This document shows positions 22,580 through 33,436 of a stretch of 64,000 nucleotides of DNA, piece by piece. The DNA is from Ephydatia muelleri (lineage: Eukaryota; Porifera; Demospongiae; Spongillida; Spongillidae). The stretch spans positions 28,354,523 through 28,418,522 of the forward strand of contig JABACO010000001.1 of the NCBI GenBank assembly GCA_013339895.1. The letters are read 5' to 3'. Under the pieces are notes generated by a model. The model was not told the origin of the DNA, did not search any database, and saw only the letters and a list, made by a program, of their open reading frames with translations. Position numbers and translations under genes: made by a program. The stretch's first letter is position 1, and the number at the start of each line of letters is the position of its first letter.

Positions 22580-23330
22580 GAACATCTGACATGCTGCAAA
22601 GAGCATTGCATTTACATACTCAACTTCAATGCTTATTTTGTGAGCTCGCCTACATATTATGAGTAATAGTGATTGGGCTACTGAGAAGTCTTGTGTGGGG
22701 AAATATCCTACACTTTCTTGGATTGTACTCATATATATTTCTTTGCTTGATGATACAGAAGATGTGATTAGTAGCACAGAGGAATCATCTGCTTTACATA
22801 GAGCTGGTGTTGCCTGTAATGTTAAACTTATGGCTCATTACAATTTGTCACAAGTGATGCTTGTATCATTGCAACTGTCCTTGATTCTCGTTTCACTCTA
22901 CAGACCATGTCTCTACTGATGAAGTATTTGAGAAGGTTGATAGTGCGTTTAGAAGACATTATCAGCCTCCTGCTGCTGCTTGTGACCTTGTGACAACTAA
23001 TGCCACCAAGGAAAGAACAGTAGCACTGCACTACAGCTGAAGAAATAAATGTTAAAAAAAAAGCCTAAGTTGTCCCTCCCTTCTTCATAGTTTAACAGCT
23101 ACTGTGATGCCCCTACAGCAGATGAATCTGTACTACCTCTAGAGTGATGGAACGTCAATGCCTCATTGTATCCAAACCTTTCTAAGATGGCACGTGCTTA
23201 CTTAGGTATTCCAGGAACTCCAGCTGCTATAGAACGTGTTTTCAGGTGGTCGGCAGCTCATTACAGACTAACTACCAGAGCATGCATGTGCTCGAAATCA
23301 CGGATGAGTTGTGACCTTTAGTAATCATCA
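22580..23330 (+). pseudogene. hAT transposase relic, ZBED-like (copy 1)
   Basis: Fragments in changing frames read SYPTLSWIVLIYISLLDDTE-type sequence (22690-22760), ACIIATVLDSRFTLQTMSLL (about 22858-22920) and YLGIPGTPAATERVFRWSAA-type sequence with YRLTTRACM (about 23200-23290; here one codon of the Ala-Ala-Thr is changed). The last is the hAT dimerisation block that normally ends these transposases. Stops and frameshifts throughout. The copy 2 relic at 58719-59545 is somewhat more complete. Confidence 0.72.
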
Positions 23331-23339
23331 ATGTAACTT

Positions 23340-23970
23340 CTTGTGACAGTCATGTGTACGTGATTTGCAGTTAATTGAAACAATGCGGGTCTTAATAGCG
23401 TGTTCGATATTCTGTAAAAAAGCGTGCGAAATGCGTGGTTATACAATTGTTGTGGTATGTGCATTCGCGATAAACCATGCACGGAGAAAATGTACAGCTG
23501 TATATAAAATTAGTTGTTAACTATATACTGTACTAAGCAACCCATTTAATAAGCTAACATATGCCTTTTAGTTGCTTGTAGCCGCATATTCCATGAAGAT
23601 CCTTTAATGAAATACACTCTACAAGACGGTGCTTATTGGATCTTAGTCTTTATGACCCAAACAATTTATAAATCAAAGGGCCAAAACCTGTACTTGGTGA
23701 AGTTTTAAAATTTTCTAATAGAACTGCATGACCTCAGATTCTGGGGGTCCACAACATCTCAGTGTAAACTGATTTATGAATAATAAACTGCTGAATACAT
23801 GGAAAAGTTATCTCAATGGAAAGTGCTGTTTTCCAACCTCGAATGCTTTCAATACAATGCAGTTGTTTTTGTTCAGCTAAATCAAGATCGTACATATCTG
23901 AAGCAGTATCGATAGCCTCAAAAGTTGTATCCTATTAAGTTGGTTATTAAGTTAGCTAGTGACCGTTTTA
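23340..23970. other. Duplicated non-coding sequence
   Basis: About 630 bp between two hAT relics, repeated at 59575-60205. No gene or repeat boundary recognised. Confidence 0.5.
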
Positions 23971-24009
23971 AATAATGATGTCATGGGCATCTGTTTACAT
24001 TTTTTTCCA

Positions 24010-25330
24010 TTCGCTGGCCGCAGGGGCGGATGCATGCAGGAATCTGGGAATTTATATGCATAATGAAGAATTTAAAGGCTGTACAGATGGCTGGAGTTGG
24101 GACTGTGACACTAAAACAAGAGCACAGGGTATTATAGCCTCATTAAGAAACTTTGTTTGCATAATAGCAATTAAAAATATTTTGCTTCCCCTACGTGGTA
24201 TAACATCAAAGCTTCATAAACGTGATCTGGATATATATTAAGCATTTTGTGACATTGATAGGATATTAAGACAATACTACATGTAGGAACAATTGATGAA
24301 AGATATGAAAGTTGGTATGAAGAGATCCATCAAATTACAAGAAGCATTGGAGGGGAAGAGAGCAACCTCGAATCGCTGGTAGGCAGCAGCACATATCAAA
24401 TCAACCGGTAAAAAGCACAAAAGAAAACGACAAAATTGCCATTGTGGTACCATTCTGTGATGTAGTGGTGATGCAATTAAATAATACTGAAAACTCCAAG
24501 CTAAGTATTAGAGGTCTGTTAAGACTTGTTCCTCCCCTGTTAGTAAAATGTGAAGATAGCAACTTGAAAAATGTTGTTAATGATTTAACTCTTTGAACGC
24601 CAAGTGCATATAAACATGCATGCTCACAAAACGAGAATTATCTGCCTCACCATTCATGCAGTGCTATGTGTTATATTGTGTTGATCAAAATCACTTTGAA
24701 TATGCATACAAGTGTAATACTGACATGCATGTAACTCCATAGTCATACAAATATGTGGTCCTGGTGTAAGCACATTTTGTGTGTCCATTATAACCCACTG
24801 CACCTTTTGTTGCAACAACCCATAATGCTAACTTGCAAAAGGGGGGAGTGTACAGGCATGATATAACTACACTGATCTGAGCTGGGCTACACATTCTTGT
24901 TCGTGCAGTATTAAAGTGATGCATTAGTGAAATCATCTGAATAATGGGGTTCTTTAGCCAGTGTGAGAGGAAACATTGTACATGGACTTATAAGGTTACA
25001 AGTGCAGCAAGCTTATGCATGCATTATTGAGCTGTGACTGATCAACACATTTTTGCACGCAATATCTAACTCATGCATGAATGGTGCAACGGTTGTGTGT
25101 GCATGCATGCATATACGCACTTGGCGTTCAAAGAGTTAAAACTATATGAAGCTGAACTACCACTATTTGAAAGCCTATATTTGGAGCTATAACTTTGGAG
25201 AGATAGGTGGCAGAGGTGCAGCGCCAAGATACCTGATACACTTTGTGGGGCTAATTGCGAACATGTCCTCTTGATGAATAGGAGTTTCTCCTTATGCCTG
25301 CCTATCTTCAATTCCGAGCAACAAAAATGG
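24010..25330 (+). pseudogene. hAT transposase relic, ZMYM1/DUF4371-like (copy 1), interrupted by a MITE
   Basis: Reads CRNLGIYMHNEEFKGCTDGW, then ASLRNF, NILLPLRGITSKLHKRDLDI, AFCDIDRILR, and KLSIRGLLRL-type sequence. After the MITE come LYEAELPLFESLYLEL and CSAKIPDTLCGANCE. The order matches the later half of ZMYM1/DUF4371-type hAT transposases. Several frameshifts. The MITE at 24589-25135 splits a stretch that is continuous in copy 2 (60689-61024). Confidence 0.7.
24589..25135. mobile_element. piggyBac-type MITE with TTAA target duplication
   Basis: The 547-bp element begins CTCTTTGAACGCCAAGTGC and ends with its exact reverse complement, 19 bp, with further imperfect pairing. TTAA flanks both sides (24585-24588, 25136-25139). 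The unoccupied site in copy 2 has one TTAA at 60830-60833 in the same context. No coding capacity. TTAA duplication is diagnostic of piggyBac-like (or Kolobok) transposition; the end sequence differs from the piggyBac element at 42387. Confidence 0.93.
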
Positions 25331-26229
25331 GCCATTCGATCTTTAGTATATGTTTAACTTTGCTGTGTATGTTTATGTAATATTGTGTACATGTACATGT
25401 ATTTATATATGTTTATTGTATGTATGTTTAAAAATGCCCAATACATTTTTTTACGTTTACAAAATAAATGTTCAATTCAAATACATGTACACAATATGTT
25501 AACTTTACCTACACTAAGTGACACCTTGATGGAAGCAACGTGACAGGATGGCAATGGCATTGGCACATATGAGGTGAAGGTTTAGCCTCCCATACAGCTC
25601 CTCAAGCACCACTGACTTCCCCTTGGACTAGCAAGTGGCTAATCAGGAAGCTGGCTTGGAGATGGACTCCAGAACCTCCTTCCCCAAGCTCCATATGACT
25701 CAACCACCAAAGGCTAGTCTAAACGTCAATGCTTACATGTACGCAAGTGAGTTTGGGAACGAGACTAACATGCACCATTGCCTACTGCCCATGCCCCTCA
25801 CCTGAATTACTGATTTCTGGATCTCGCCCTATTGACCCTCTACTTATTGAATACACTCCTCAATATGTACGTTTAATGCAGCAGGGTGGAGGGTTGCAGA
25901 GACCCTTAAAAATAATGCCTGTTATCACAGCATCCCGCTAAGTGGGCGCCCCTCTTGAAATGCTGCAATCCGATTGGACTGCGAGAAGAGCAAATCTATG
26001 TAGTCTTGCATCCGACTAACCAACTGAATGCCGTTAGTCAGCCTACGCCCTACTAGTTAAATACCGCATGTATTCTGGAGTATTTTCGGAGAACAAGACT
26101 GTGCAAGTGAAGTAGCCATGTGCAATTTCACTTCATTTGATCGGATCCACTAATTGCGGCTCGCATCAATTTAACTCTTGTCAACCAGCAATTAAAAACA
26201 TTACACTTTGTAGTCAGCTGTGATTAGGA

Positions 26230-26372
26230 TCCACGACGAAGGGCTGGGCTACGGCCAACTACACTGTGCACATAATACGTCACGCAATTTCAGTGAACAG
26301 AGAGGAAGTGCTTATTATGTGTATCACTGTGTAACGTTTGCTGCTACAGTATCTTAAACAACCCGACACATA

Positions 26373-26404
<32 letters not shown>

Positions 26405-26775
26405 GCAATATCAGGTATGTGGTTAGCACAGAAATATCCATACAACTGATACAAGTGCACCAAAGCATGGTTGACATAAACAATGCATTATGAATTTAGG
26501 CGTAGACATTGCTCCATTTAATTCTACCATCAATAACAACACACAAGTGGTTTGCAGAGCAGCAGATATCACCTTTTCCCTCGTACTGACAAGTCAACCA
26601 ACTAATCTGACCAGCCAGGGTGCATGAGTGTTGTACTATCCCATGAAAGTGCCAGTACGTTTTAGTTTTAACCAGGTACATGTACATGTATAATAATGTT
26701 TTTAGACTAAACTGATTGCAATCAATACTGCTCACAGATCCTGGGGAGATTTTAAAAAGTAAGCAAAAAGCATTT
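26230..26775 (+). pseudogene. Inverted partial copy of the receptor gene: upstream region plus Ig exon
   Basis: 26510-26630 reads FNSTINNNTQVVCRAADITF and LTSQPTNLTSQG on the plus strand, matching the C-terminal half of the minus-strand Ig exon at 33436-33110. The intron sequence after it (about 26640-26760) matches 32990-33100 in reverse complement. 26240-26330 matches, in reverse complement, the region near 35890-35960 upstream of the gene. The copy therefore joins promoter-side sequence to part of the Ig exon and lacks the rest. Confidence 0.75.
26374..26403. repeat. (CA)n microsatellite, short
   Basis: About 30 bp of CA repeat preceded by CATA interruptions. Confidence 0.95.
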
Positions 26776-26859
26776 TCTGCTTTGGCCTTAAATTATCACC
26801 CTCCCTCTCTGCTGCATCACTAGGCTCCACAGTAGAACAGCAGAAGCCTGCAAGCACAA

Positions 26860-27430
26860 GGCCGATGACTCCTAATGCAGTGAGCTGGGGTGAGTATGAG
26901 TCCCTGAGACTTATGGCAATTGGAGCAAAGAGGCAAAGGACACATAGTCATATCTAGCAAGCTACCCAACTTGCCATTGGCTCAGCTCAATCACAGAGCA
27001 GGCTTGTGTTTGAAGTCTTCAGTAGACTCAATGTCACCTTGAGGAGATCAATAGCAAGAGCAATTTTGTCACGAACCCTTGTTACTTAAGTTATTATTAC
27101 ATGTATATGATGTATCTGTATTGCTATCATTATTAAAGTGAACAGTCACTTCAAAATTATTAGGTTCACAAGACAGAATGCTTACCTTGATGTACATGTG
27201 TTCAAACTATTTGAAAAGTGTTATCTAAAAGAATCTTTGACCCAGTGCTATTGTTGTTGGAACAGGACAAGAAACATGCCTATGAAGCCAGGGCATGTGA
27301 AGTAGATCTTGGTTGCTTTACACTGCTTGGGTTTTCTACTTCTGGTGGGTTAGGTCCTGCTGCCAACATTATAGACTACAGGCTTGCTTCACTCACAGCG
27401 GAAAAGCATGATCAGCCATTAATTTAACTA
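26860..27430 (+). pseudogene. LINE ORF2 C-terminal relic
   Basis: About 26890-27090 reads EYESLRLMAIGAKRQRTHSH and FSRLNVTLRRSIARAILSRT, and 27218-27427 reads ACEVDLGCFTLLGFSTSGGL, PAANIIDYRLASLTAEKHDQ. Both resemble the C-terminal region after the RT in several invertebrate LINEs (motifs of type FTPLVFSxSGG and RLASLLAEK). They may come from two LINE insertions, as the order of pieces is unusual. Confidence 0.55.
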
Positions 27431-28351
27431 TTGAATAATTTTTAAATAGGTTTTGTGCAAAATTGAGCTTTTTCATTGCTCCATTCACATTGCACATGCT
27501 CTCCACTTGGATGTTGCCACTATTGATCTGACCTGCTTAGCCGGCAGAATTGATTAATTTTATGTTCATTGATATTGTTATAGTATTTTTGTATGCTTGT
27601 TTTGGTATGAATACTATTAATAAAGAATACAATTTTGCAATACATGCCCTTGCAACATCAGTTGTGCCCAGGTATAATGTGATCTGATGTGCATGGGGCT
27701 AACATATTATCAGATACATGTACTGGAATGCACCATGACAGTATTGGTCTTCATGCATCATGACCAACCCTGTCATGGTGTGTTCAATATGTTAGCCTCT
27801 TTTCTTTGTACAAATGCAACTACACCGTACTGTAGCTGGTGCAAGTATAATGTACACAACCTGAATTTTCTCCCTCCCCTGTCTCTATAGGGGATCTTGA
27901 ACATGTGTTTCAAGATGAATGTGTTTGACACAACATTTCCATCTCTTGCCACACATGCATGGATTGGATTGCATACTGTTCCCTTTTCTCAGTCGGGACT
28001 ACTGCATATCTAGTCAAATTGATCATCCCATTGTTTAACATAGGAGGAGCAATGGAAGGAGCACTAAATGATGTGTGCATCCATTCAATATAAGCTTTCC
28101 ACTAGCTACATTTATATATGAAGCAGTGTTCTATAGTGCAGGTTTTAAAGTATTATCACACTTTGAAATACGATTAAAGTACCACTCCATATGCACAGCA
28201 TTGCTCCATATCCATTATGTCAGACTGAACAGTTCTTTTATTGACAACCTGATATGCAAGGTTCTCTTCCAGTTGGATGTTCTTCAAATGATCTGTTCAA
28301 TATCATAGCAAAACAATACTTCATGCAATACAAATATATATGCACTCACTG
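27431..28351. other. Non-coding, with partial duplicate of receptor-region sequence
   Basis: 27690-27800 forms an imperfect inverted repeat (ggctaacata...gcaccatgacag pairing with ctgtcatggtg...tatgttagcc). 28080-28310 resembles 33890-34070 at reduced identity, so a piece of the receptor locus is duplicated here in direct orientation. No exon assigned. Confidence 0.55.
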
Positions 28352-28354
28352 TAC

Positions 28355-31300
28355 CTTTGTGCTTATGTATGCAAACAGTCACAGATACCACACACACAAC
28401 TGTTGAAATCACCAACACTGAAGCTCCGCACACTGATCCATAAACTGCATATGAAGAACACATTTGCATAAATATGCATTGCACTTCTAAAGAAGCCATA
28501 GGAGTCATAAAAGCTCTTGTGTTACATGAAACTCTGAAATAGAATAGAATACATGTCAAAGCGTTATTCAACAGCAAACACTCAAAAAGGAATAAACTTT
28601 TATATATATATAAAACATGATAGTACAGCACTAACCAATTAGGATATCACTTCTAGCATTGTTTGTAAATGTTGTTGTGGTCGGGAAAATATTCGTGGAT
28701 CTTGGTTCTGTTTGACATGGAGCTACCCCTGTATGAAGAAACAGCGATTTGGAAAATGATGTTTAAAGTAATGCATGAAAGGTTGTGTTGTATGTTATAT
28801 TTTGTGATGTTACAGGAAAATCTATTACTTTAAAAATATGAAATACATACAATTAGATGATACTTAGGTAATTAAAAAGAGAAATGATAAGTCATGAGGC
28901 CAGAGGAGCACCATCATCAAACCCCAGCCCACTTCTCCATTTGGTGCGGGATCCTCTAAGGCAGAGGCTCACTGCTCGAACCCCTGCAAAAGCGAGCCGT
29001 GATCTGATGTAGCTGCTGGTGATAGAATAGGCTTTGTCCCACTTTGAAGATAGAGCAGTGGCCATGCGCTTAATGAAGTGACTAGCCTTATTGTGAAGTA
29101 GTCCATCCACGGATGGGACAAATGGGGTGAAGGTGCTTCTTCTGTCTTCAATTGCGTTTTTGTACATTCTCTTCTTCTCCTGTGTGCTGGATTCAAGAAT
29201 GGCATTAGGTGCTCGATGGCAGTGAGATGGGGCATCAGTGTCTATGACACGGACATCAAACAATGCCTCCACCTGTGGTTGCCAAACACCTCTGATTCCC
29301 AGGTCAAGCCTTTATCCTGGATCACTTGAGGTGGCAGTAGCTTCATTTAAAATAGGCTCCTTTATAACTTGGGGCCACACCTGACTGGCAAGATCACCAA
29401 TGCAGTCGCAAATCACATTGTGGCGTATGATAACAAGTCCCCCCCTTACAGTCTAGGGCATGTTGGAGGGTGAAATTAACTCCACAACCATCGCATTTGG
29501 CTGGCAGATTAGATGGATGTCACAAATAGCGCAGAGCTAGGCCATCTCTGAACTGTAATGCTAATTATATTAATCATTCTTGATATACTGAAGAAAATTG
29601 ATTAAAAATGGACCTTTATTTTTGTACTTAACTAAAACCATCGCATAAAAGTAACATTCTGCAGGAAGTGTAAATCATTAAACTTAAAAAAAAGAAACAG
29701 GAAGTTATTCCACAGGTGTAACCTTTTATAAAATGACAAACAAAAATTGTTTTCACTAAAATGTCTGCAGAGGACGTCACCAGCAGGTCTGGGAATGAGC
29801 ATAACCTTTGAACTGTTAAACGTTCAGTGCTTCTTCATCTTTATTTGCAAGCATGTTTTCCATACATTTAAGCACATATACAGCAGGTCAATTTGATGTT
29901 ACGCAGCTCAGGCATTGGTCACATGAGGTTGAGTTAGATTTGTAGTGCAATTAATTGGAATGCAACCTGAATCCTAATTTAAAAAATATACTGAAATGTG
30001 TGTCTAAGAAAATCCATAATAATCAGTAGCAGAGCTACCAAGAAAGGGAGGGGAGTGGAGCGAGATGCAATTGTTCATGGCAATGTAACTGCTACACTGA
30101 GCAGCCCCAATACTGAGTTTCATATGGAAGCGTAAATTAAGATTAAACAAATAAGTAATCTCCAGTTCCATAGTTGATGCAGCACTTTGTATAAAGATCA
30201 GGCAGAGGTTGATAACTTTACATGCACATGTAACATTATCATAATGATGAGGAATATTATATGTGCAAAATCACAATGGCAGTTCTGTTGAATCCTGAAC
30301 CTGCGAATTCAAGTGCATAATTACAAGTACATGTATGTTGCTGTAACGTAAACATGCCATGACCATGTGATTCACTACTCTACACTGCTGGCGTCAAGCA
30401 TGTTATGTCTCCAAAATGATTTAGGCAGCCACCCATTATGCCATGACAAAAATATGGATAAATGTGTATCTACATGTGTGAATACGTATCATGTGAGCAA
30501 AGGGAGGTCAAAGCTCTTTTGTCTCCCTACATGGATATCTACTGTACATGTATTGCCAGACTGAAACGTAAACCTACACTCGACAACTTATATTCTGTTT
30601 CTGGATGAAGCAAACATTAATGCAGTGGCATCATAATGCATTTAATGATGAAATTTAATTTTAATGTCTATAACATTTCTTAAACAAATCTAAAACTTCC
30701 CAAGTGCATAATTGTCTTGAACTCATTGTGTATAACATGGATTCATACCAGTCCATTATACAGAAATTATAAGGAAATGATTAGTGCAGCTAAATGAGTA
30801 GACAGCTGTACCGGCTGAAATAGAATATTGTAAAGTCCTGCATAAAATTAGATGTCAGTAGATCAAGTGGTCAAACTGAAAATTTTAAATTGTTGCTTAT
30901 AATTTTCATGTTAATAATATTGGCATGGAAAATATTTTTATGTGCGTTTGGTTTTGCAACACCCTCCCTCAGTCATGTGAACATCAATAACACCTTTCTT
31001 CTCTGCCTCCTCCAAGAAAACATGAGAATAGGAATAATGATGGCTGGCTGGGTTACATTTGCTGAAAGAAACATTGAGCCATTCATTGTTCTCATCAGCT
31101 CAACAAAATTAGTGCTTTAATTGGTCTTTGACACATTTCTTTGGACCAAATACTGTTGCTGTGATTGAAATTGTTTTCTTTGGATCAGTATTGAAATACA
31201 GCTAAAAGCAGATAATCCATTAGCACATCACTTTAGGCTGACTTATCTATTAAATTGCAACCGAATTGTTACATATTAGAAAACAGGTGCACACAAACAT

Positions 31301-33436
31301 GACTCTATCTGCAATACAGAAAATTCTGAAGACAAATATGAACTGCTACTGTAGCATACCAGATTTTAGAAATGCACATACTTGTATCTTTTTTGAAGAA
31401 ATAGGTCAAGTTGGCCTTGGATCCATTCCCAGCTCCATTGACAGCAAAGAATGTGAAGTGAATTGGATCAACGTAATCCATGATGGTCCTGTTTTGTCCT
31501 CCACTTGTAGCATTTAGTGAATTGCCAGTGAAATCAACTGATGAGGTACATGTACATGTCCTTGGGAAGATGCAGTCTGGATCACTGGAGATGTTCTTAC
31601 ATCCATATATGGTGATATTGGTACACAAGGTGTAATAGTATATATCAGGAGAGTCAGTGACATCAAGAGAGAATGGAGCATCCCAGGAGAGTAAAAAAGT
31701 GGTGTTGGAGGTGTTGGATATATTTACAAAGAAGTTGCTTGGAAATTGAAGAGGACCTTAAGGTAATGAAGAACAATAATTATTATATACACATTGAAAT
31801 ACAAATGTCATCTATCAGATAAGAGATGTTGAAGGGGAGAGGGCGGAGGATGATGTGGATGAGAGCTGGTTTTTTATTTAACAAATATGATTATCATAAT
31901 CTTCAACAAGTATACACTGTACACATTGCAAAAAAATGTAGGTTGACCTGCACTCCGATTTTAAGTATTTACATGGAGTGACAACAAAGAATCCCTTCGC
32001 TCCATTATGCAGAGCGACAATGAAATGGGAGTGTTTTGCACTTTTCTTTTACAGTGCATCTCTTGTGACATTTAGAAAAGCATCAGGGTATCTAGGGTAA
32101 TGATGTGGCTACTACGAAGTTAACAGCAATGACCATGTTGATGCAAAAAGCCTAAATCCATTGCAGTATAGTGGTACTGCAGCTACCTGAGGTGAGCATC
32201 CAAATGACTATAACTTGCACAAATTAGTTGGTATTACATGAGAATTGAAAATTATATAGTGTTATTTAAAAAAGTGTTCTCAGAAATTTGGCAACCAAAA
32301 GAAATAGTAGATATCAGTTTCAGCTCTGACCTATTGCTTTAATATGTTGTAACCCTATTCTATGTGGAGTCGACCAAATTTGATGACATGATGGCACTAT
32401 GATGAGAATGACAATGACATAAAACAGAATGAACACAGGTGAAAAGTATCTACAGCTGACCCAAAGCTGGTCACACATGTACAAACAGGGGAATGTAATT
32501 CATTCAGGCACTATATTGTGAATGCAGTGAAGCATGTACTGTACTGCTAGCCATACCCAATGTATGTATTGGTGTTATTATATGATTCATTGTTTGGGAT
32601 CGTTTCTGCGAAAGGAGGACCTAAATGTAGTGCATACATTATAAATTTTCCAGTACACGCAATAGAAGTGTAATGCTTGCATTGAAATGTTTGGCTAATT
32701 AAAAATTTAGAGCTATAATTACAACTCCATGACTGATACTCTGATTCTCAATGCGTAAGAAGCAATGTGTAGAGGACATTTCAGACTTGAAGAAAATTGA
32801 AAAAAAAAAATGGTTTGTCTCATTTGACATTTTTAAAATGCAAACCAAGAAATGTACACATGCCAAGATGGTTGTACACTTTCATGGGGTCTTGCATCAA
32901 GGCTAACCGTTCTAGTTTATTCATCACACCTACTATAATAGTCCAGAAAATCACTTACTCAATAGAAAAGTGTTTTTATTCACTTGTTTTGTTAATTTTT
33001 AAAATCTCCAGGATCTGTGAGCAATATTGTCTAAAAATATTTTTATACCTGGTTAAAACTTAACCATTTCCTATGGGCTGGTACTTTCATGGGATAGTAC
33101 AACACTCACCCTGGATGGTCAGATTAGTTTGTTGACTTATCAGTACGTTGGTAAAGGTGACATCTGCTGCTCTGCAAACCACTTGTGTGTTGTTATTGAT
33201 GGTAGAATTAGATGGAACAATGAGACGAGATGAGACTGTATCTCCAGTAGGTGGGTCAATGACATATGTTATTCCCATTTGTGCATATTGTGTGCCATAA
33301 CCATTTCCATTTAGTGACCATGAAACCACTGCTCCAGTTCCAAAGCCATTCCCATAGCAGTAGAAAATAGCTGGAGTGTCATTCTGAAATACTGTGTACT
33401 TCTCTGGTGGCTTGATTTCTATAGATCGAGTAGCAC
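28355..33436 (-). CDS. Ig / fibronectin-III transmembrane receptor-like gene (partial model)
   Basis: Minus-strand exons with splice signals: Ig exon 33436-33110, FN3 exon 31756-31382, linker exon 28728-28636 and transmembrane exon 28533-28355. The Ig exon has FYCYGNGFGTGAVVSWSLNG and QVVCRAADV, the cysteine pair and core Trp of an Ig fold. The FN3 exon has LSWDAPFSLDVTDSPDIYYY and HFTFFAVNGAGNGS. The linker is Thr/Pro-rich. The last exon has CGASVLVISTVVCVVSVTVC followed by IHKHK, a membrane span with basic stop-transfer. The domain order suggests a type I surface receptor or adhesion protein. The signal peptide exon and any cytoplasmic kinase or other domain are not seen. A LINE relic lies in the intron between FN3 and linker exons. 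Confidence 0.65.
28892..29510 (-). pseudogene. LINE ORF2 C-terminal relic in receptor intron
   Basis: From 29510 downward: a Cys/His cluster KCDGCGVNFTLQHALDCKGG followed by RHNVICDCIGDLASQVWPQ, a stop near 29310, then LGIRGVWQPQVEALFDVRVI and an open frame to 28892 with FTPFVPSVDG, FIKRMATALSSKWDKAYSI and IRSRLAFAGVRAVSLCLRGS. This is the zinc cluster and C-terminal domain downstream of the RT in a family of LINE-like elements common in cnidarian and sponge genomes. 5' truncated. Confidence 0.7.
29530..31381. other. Intron of receptor gene, nothing further recognised
   Basis: About 1.85 kb between the LINE relic and the FN3 exon. No long frame, splice-bounded exon or repeat with recognisable ends. 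Confidence 0.45.
31757..33109. other. Intron of receptor gene, partly duplicated elsewhere
   Basis: 32380-32560 is also found at 63360-63560 and, inverted, at 63100-63300. 32665-32715 appears inverted near 62510-62555. 32790-32890 resembles 61993-62110. The intron is thus a source or member of a small dispersed repeat group in this window. Confidence 0.7.

Larger units (their letters stand above)
19310..26290. repeat. Segmental duplication copy 1, right block
   Basis: Aligned with 55478-61995. Sequence is nearly identical with small indels. A MITE (24589-25135) is present only here. Copy 2 retains short stretches missing here, such as about 50 bp around 58800-58900. Confidence 0.94.
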
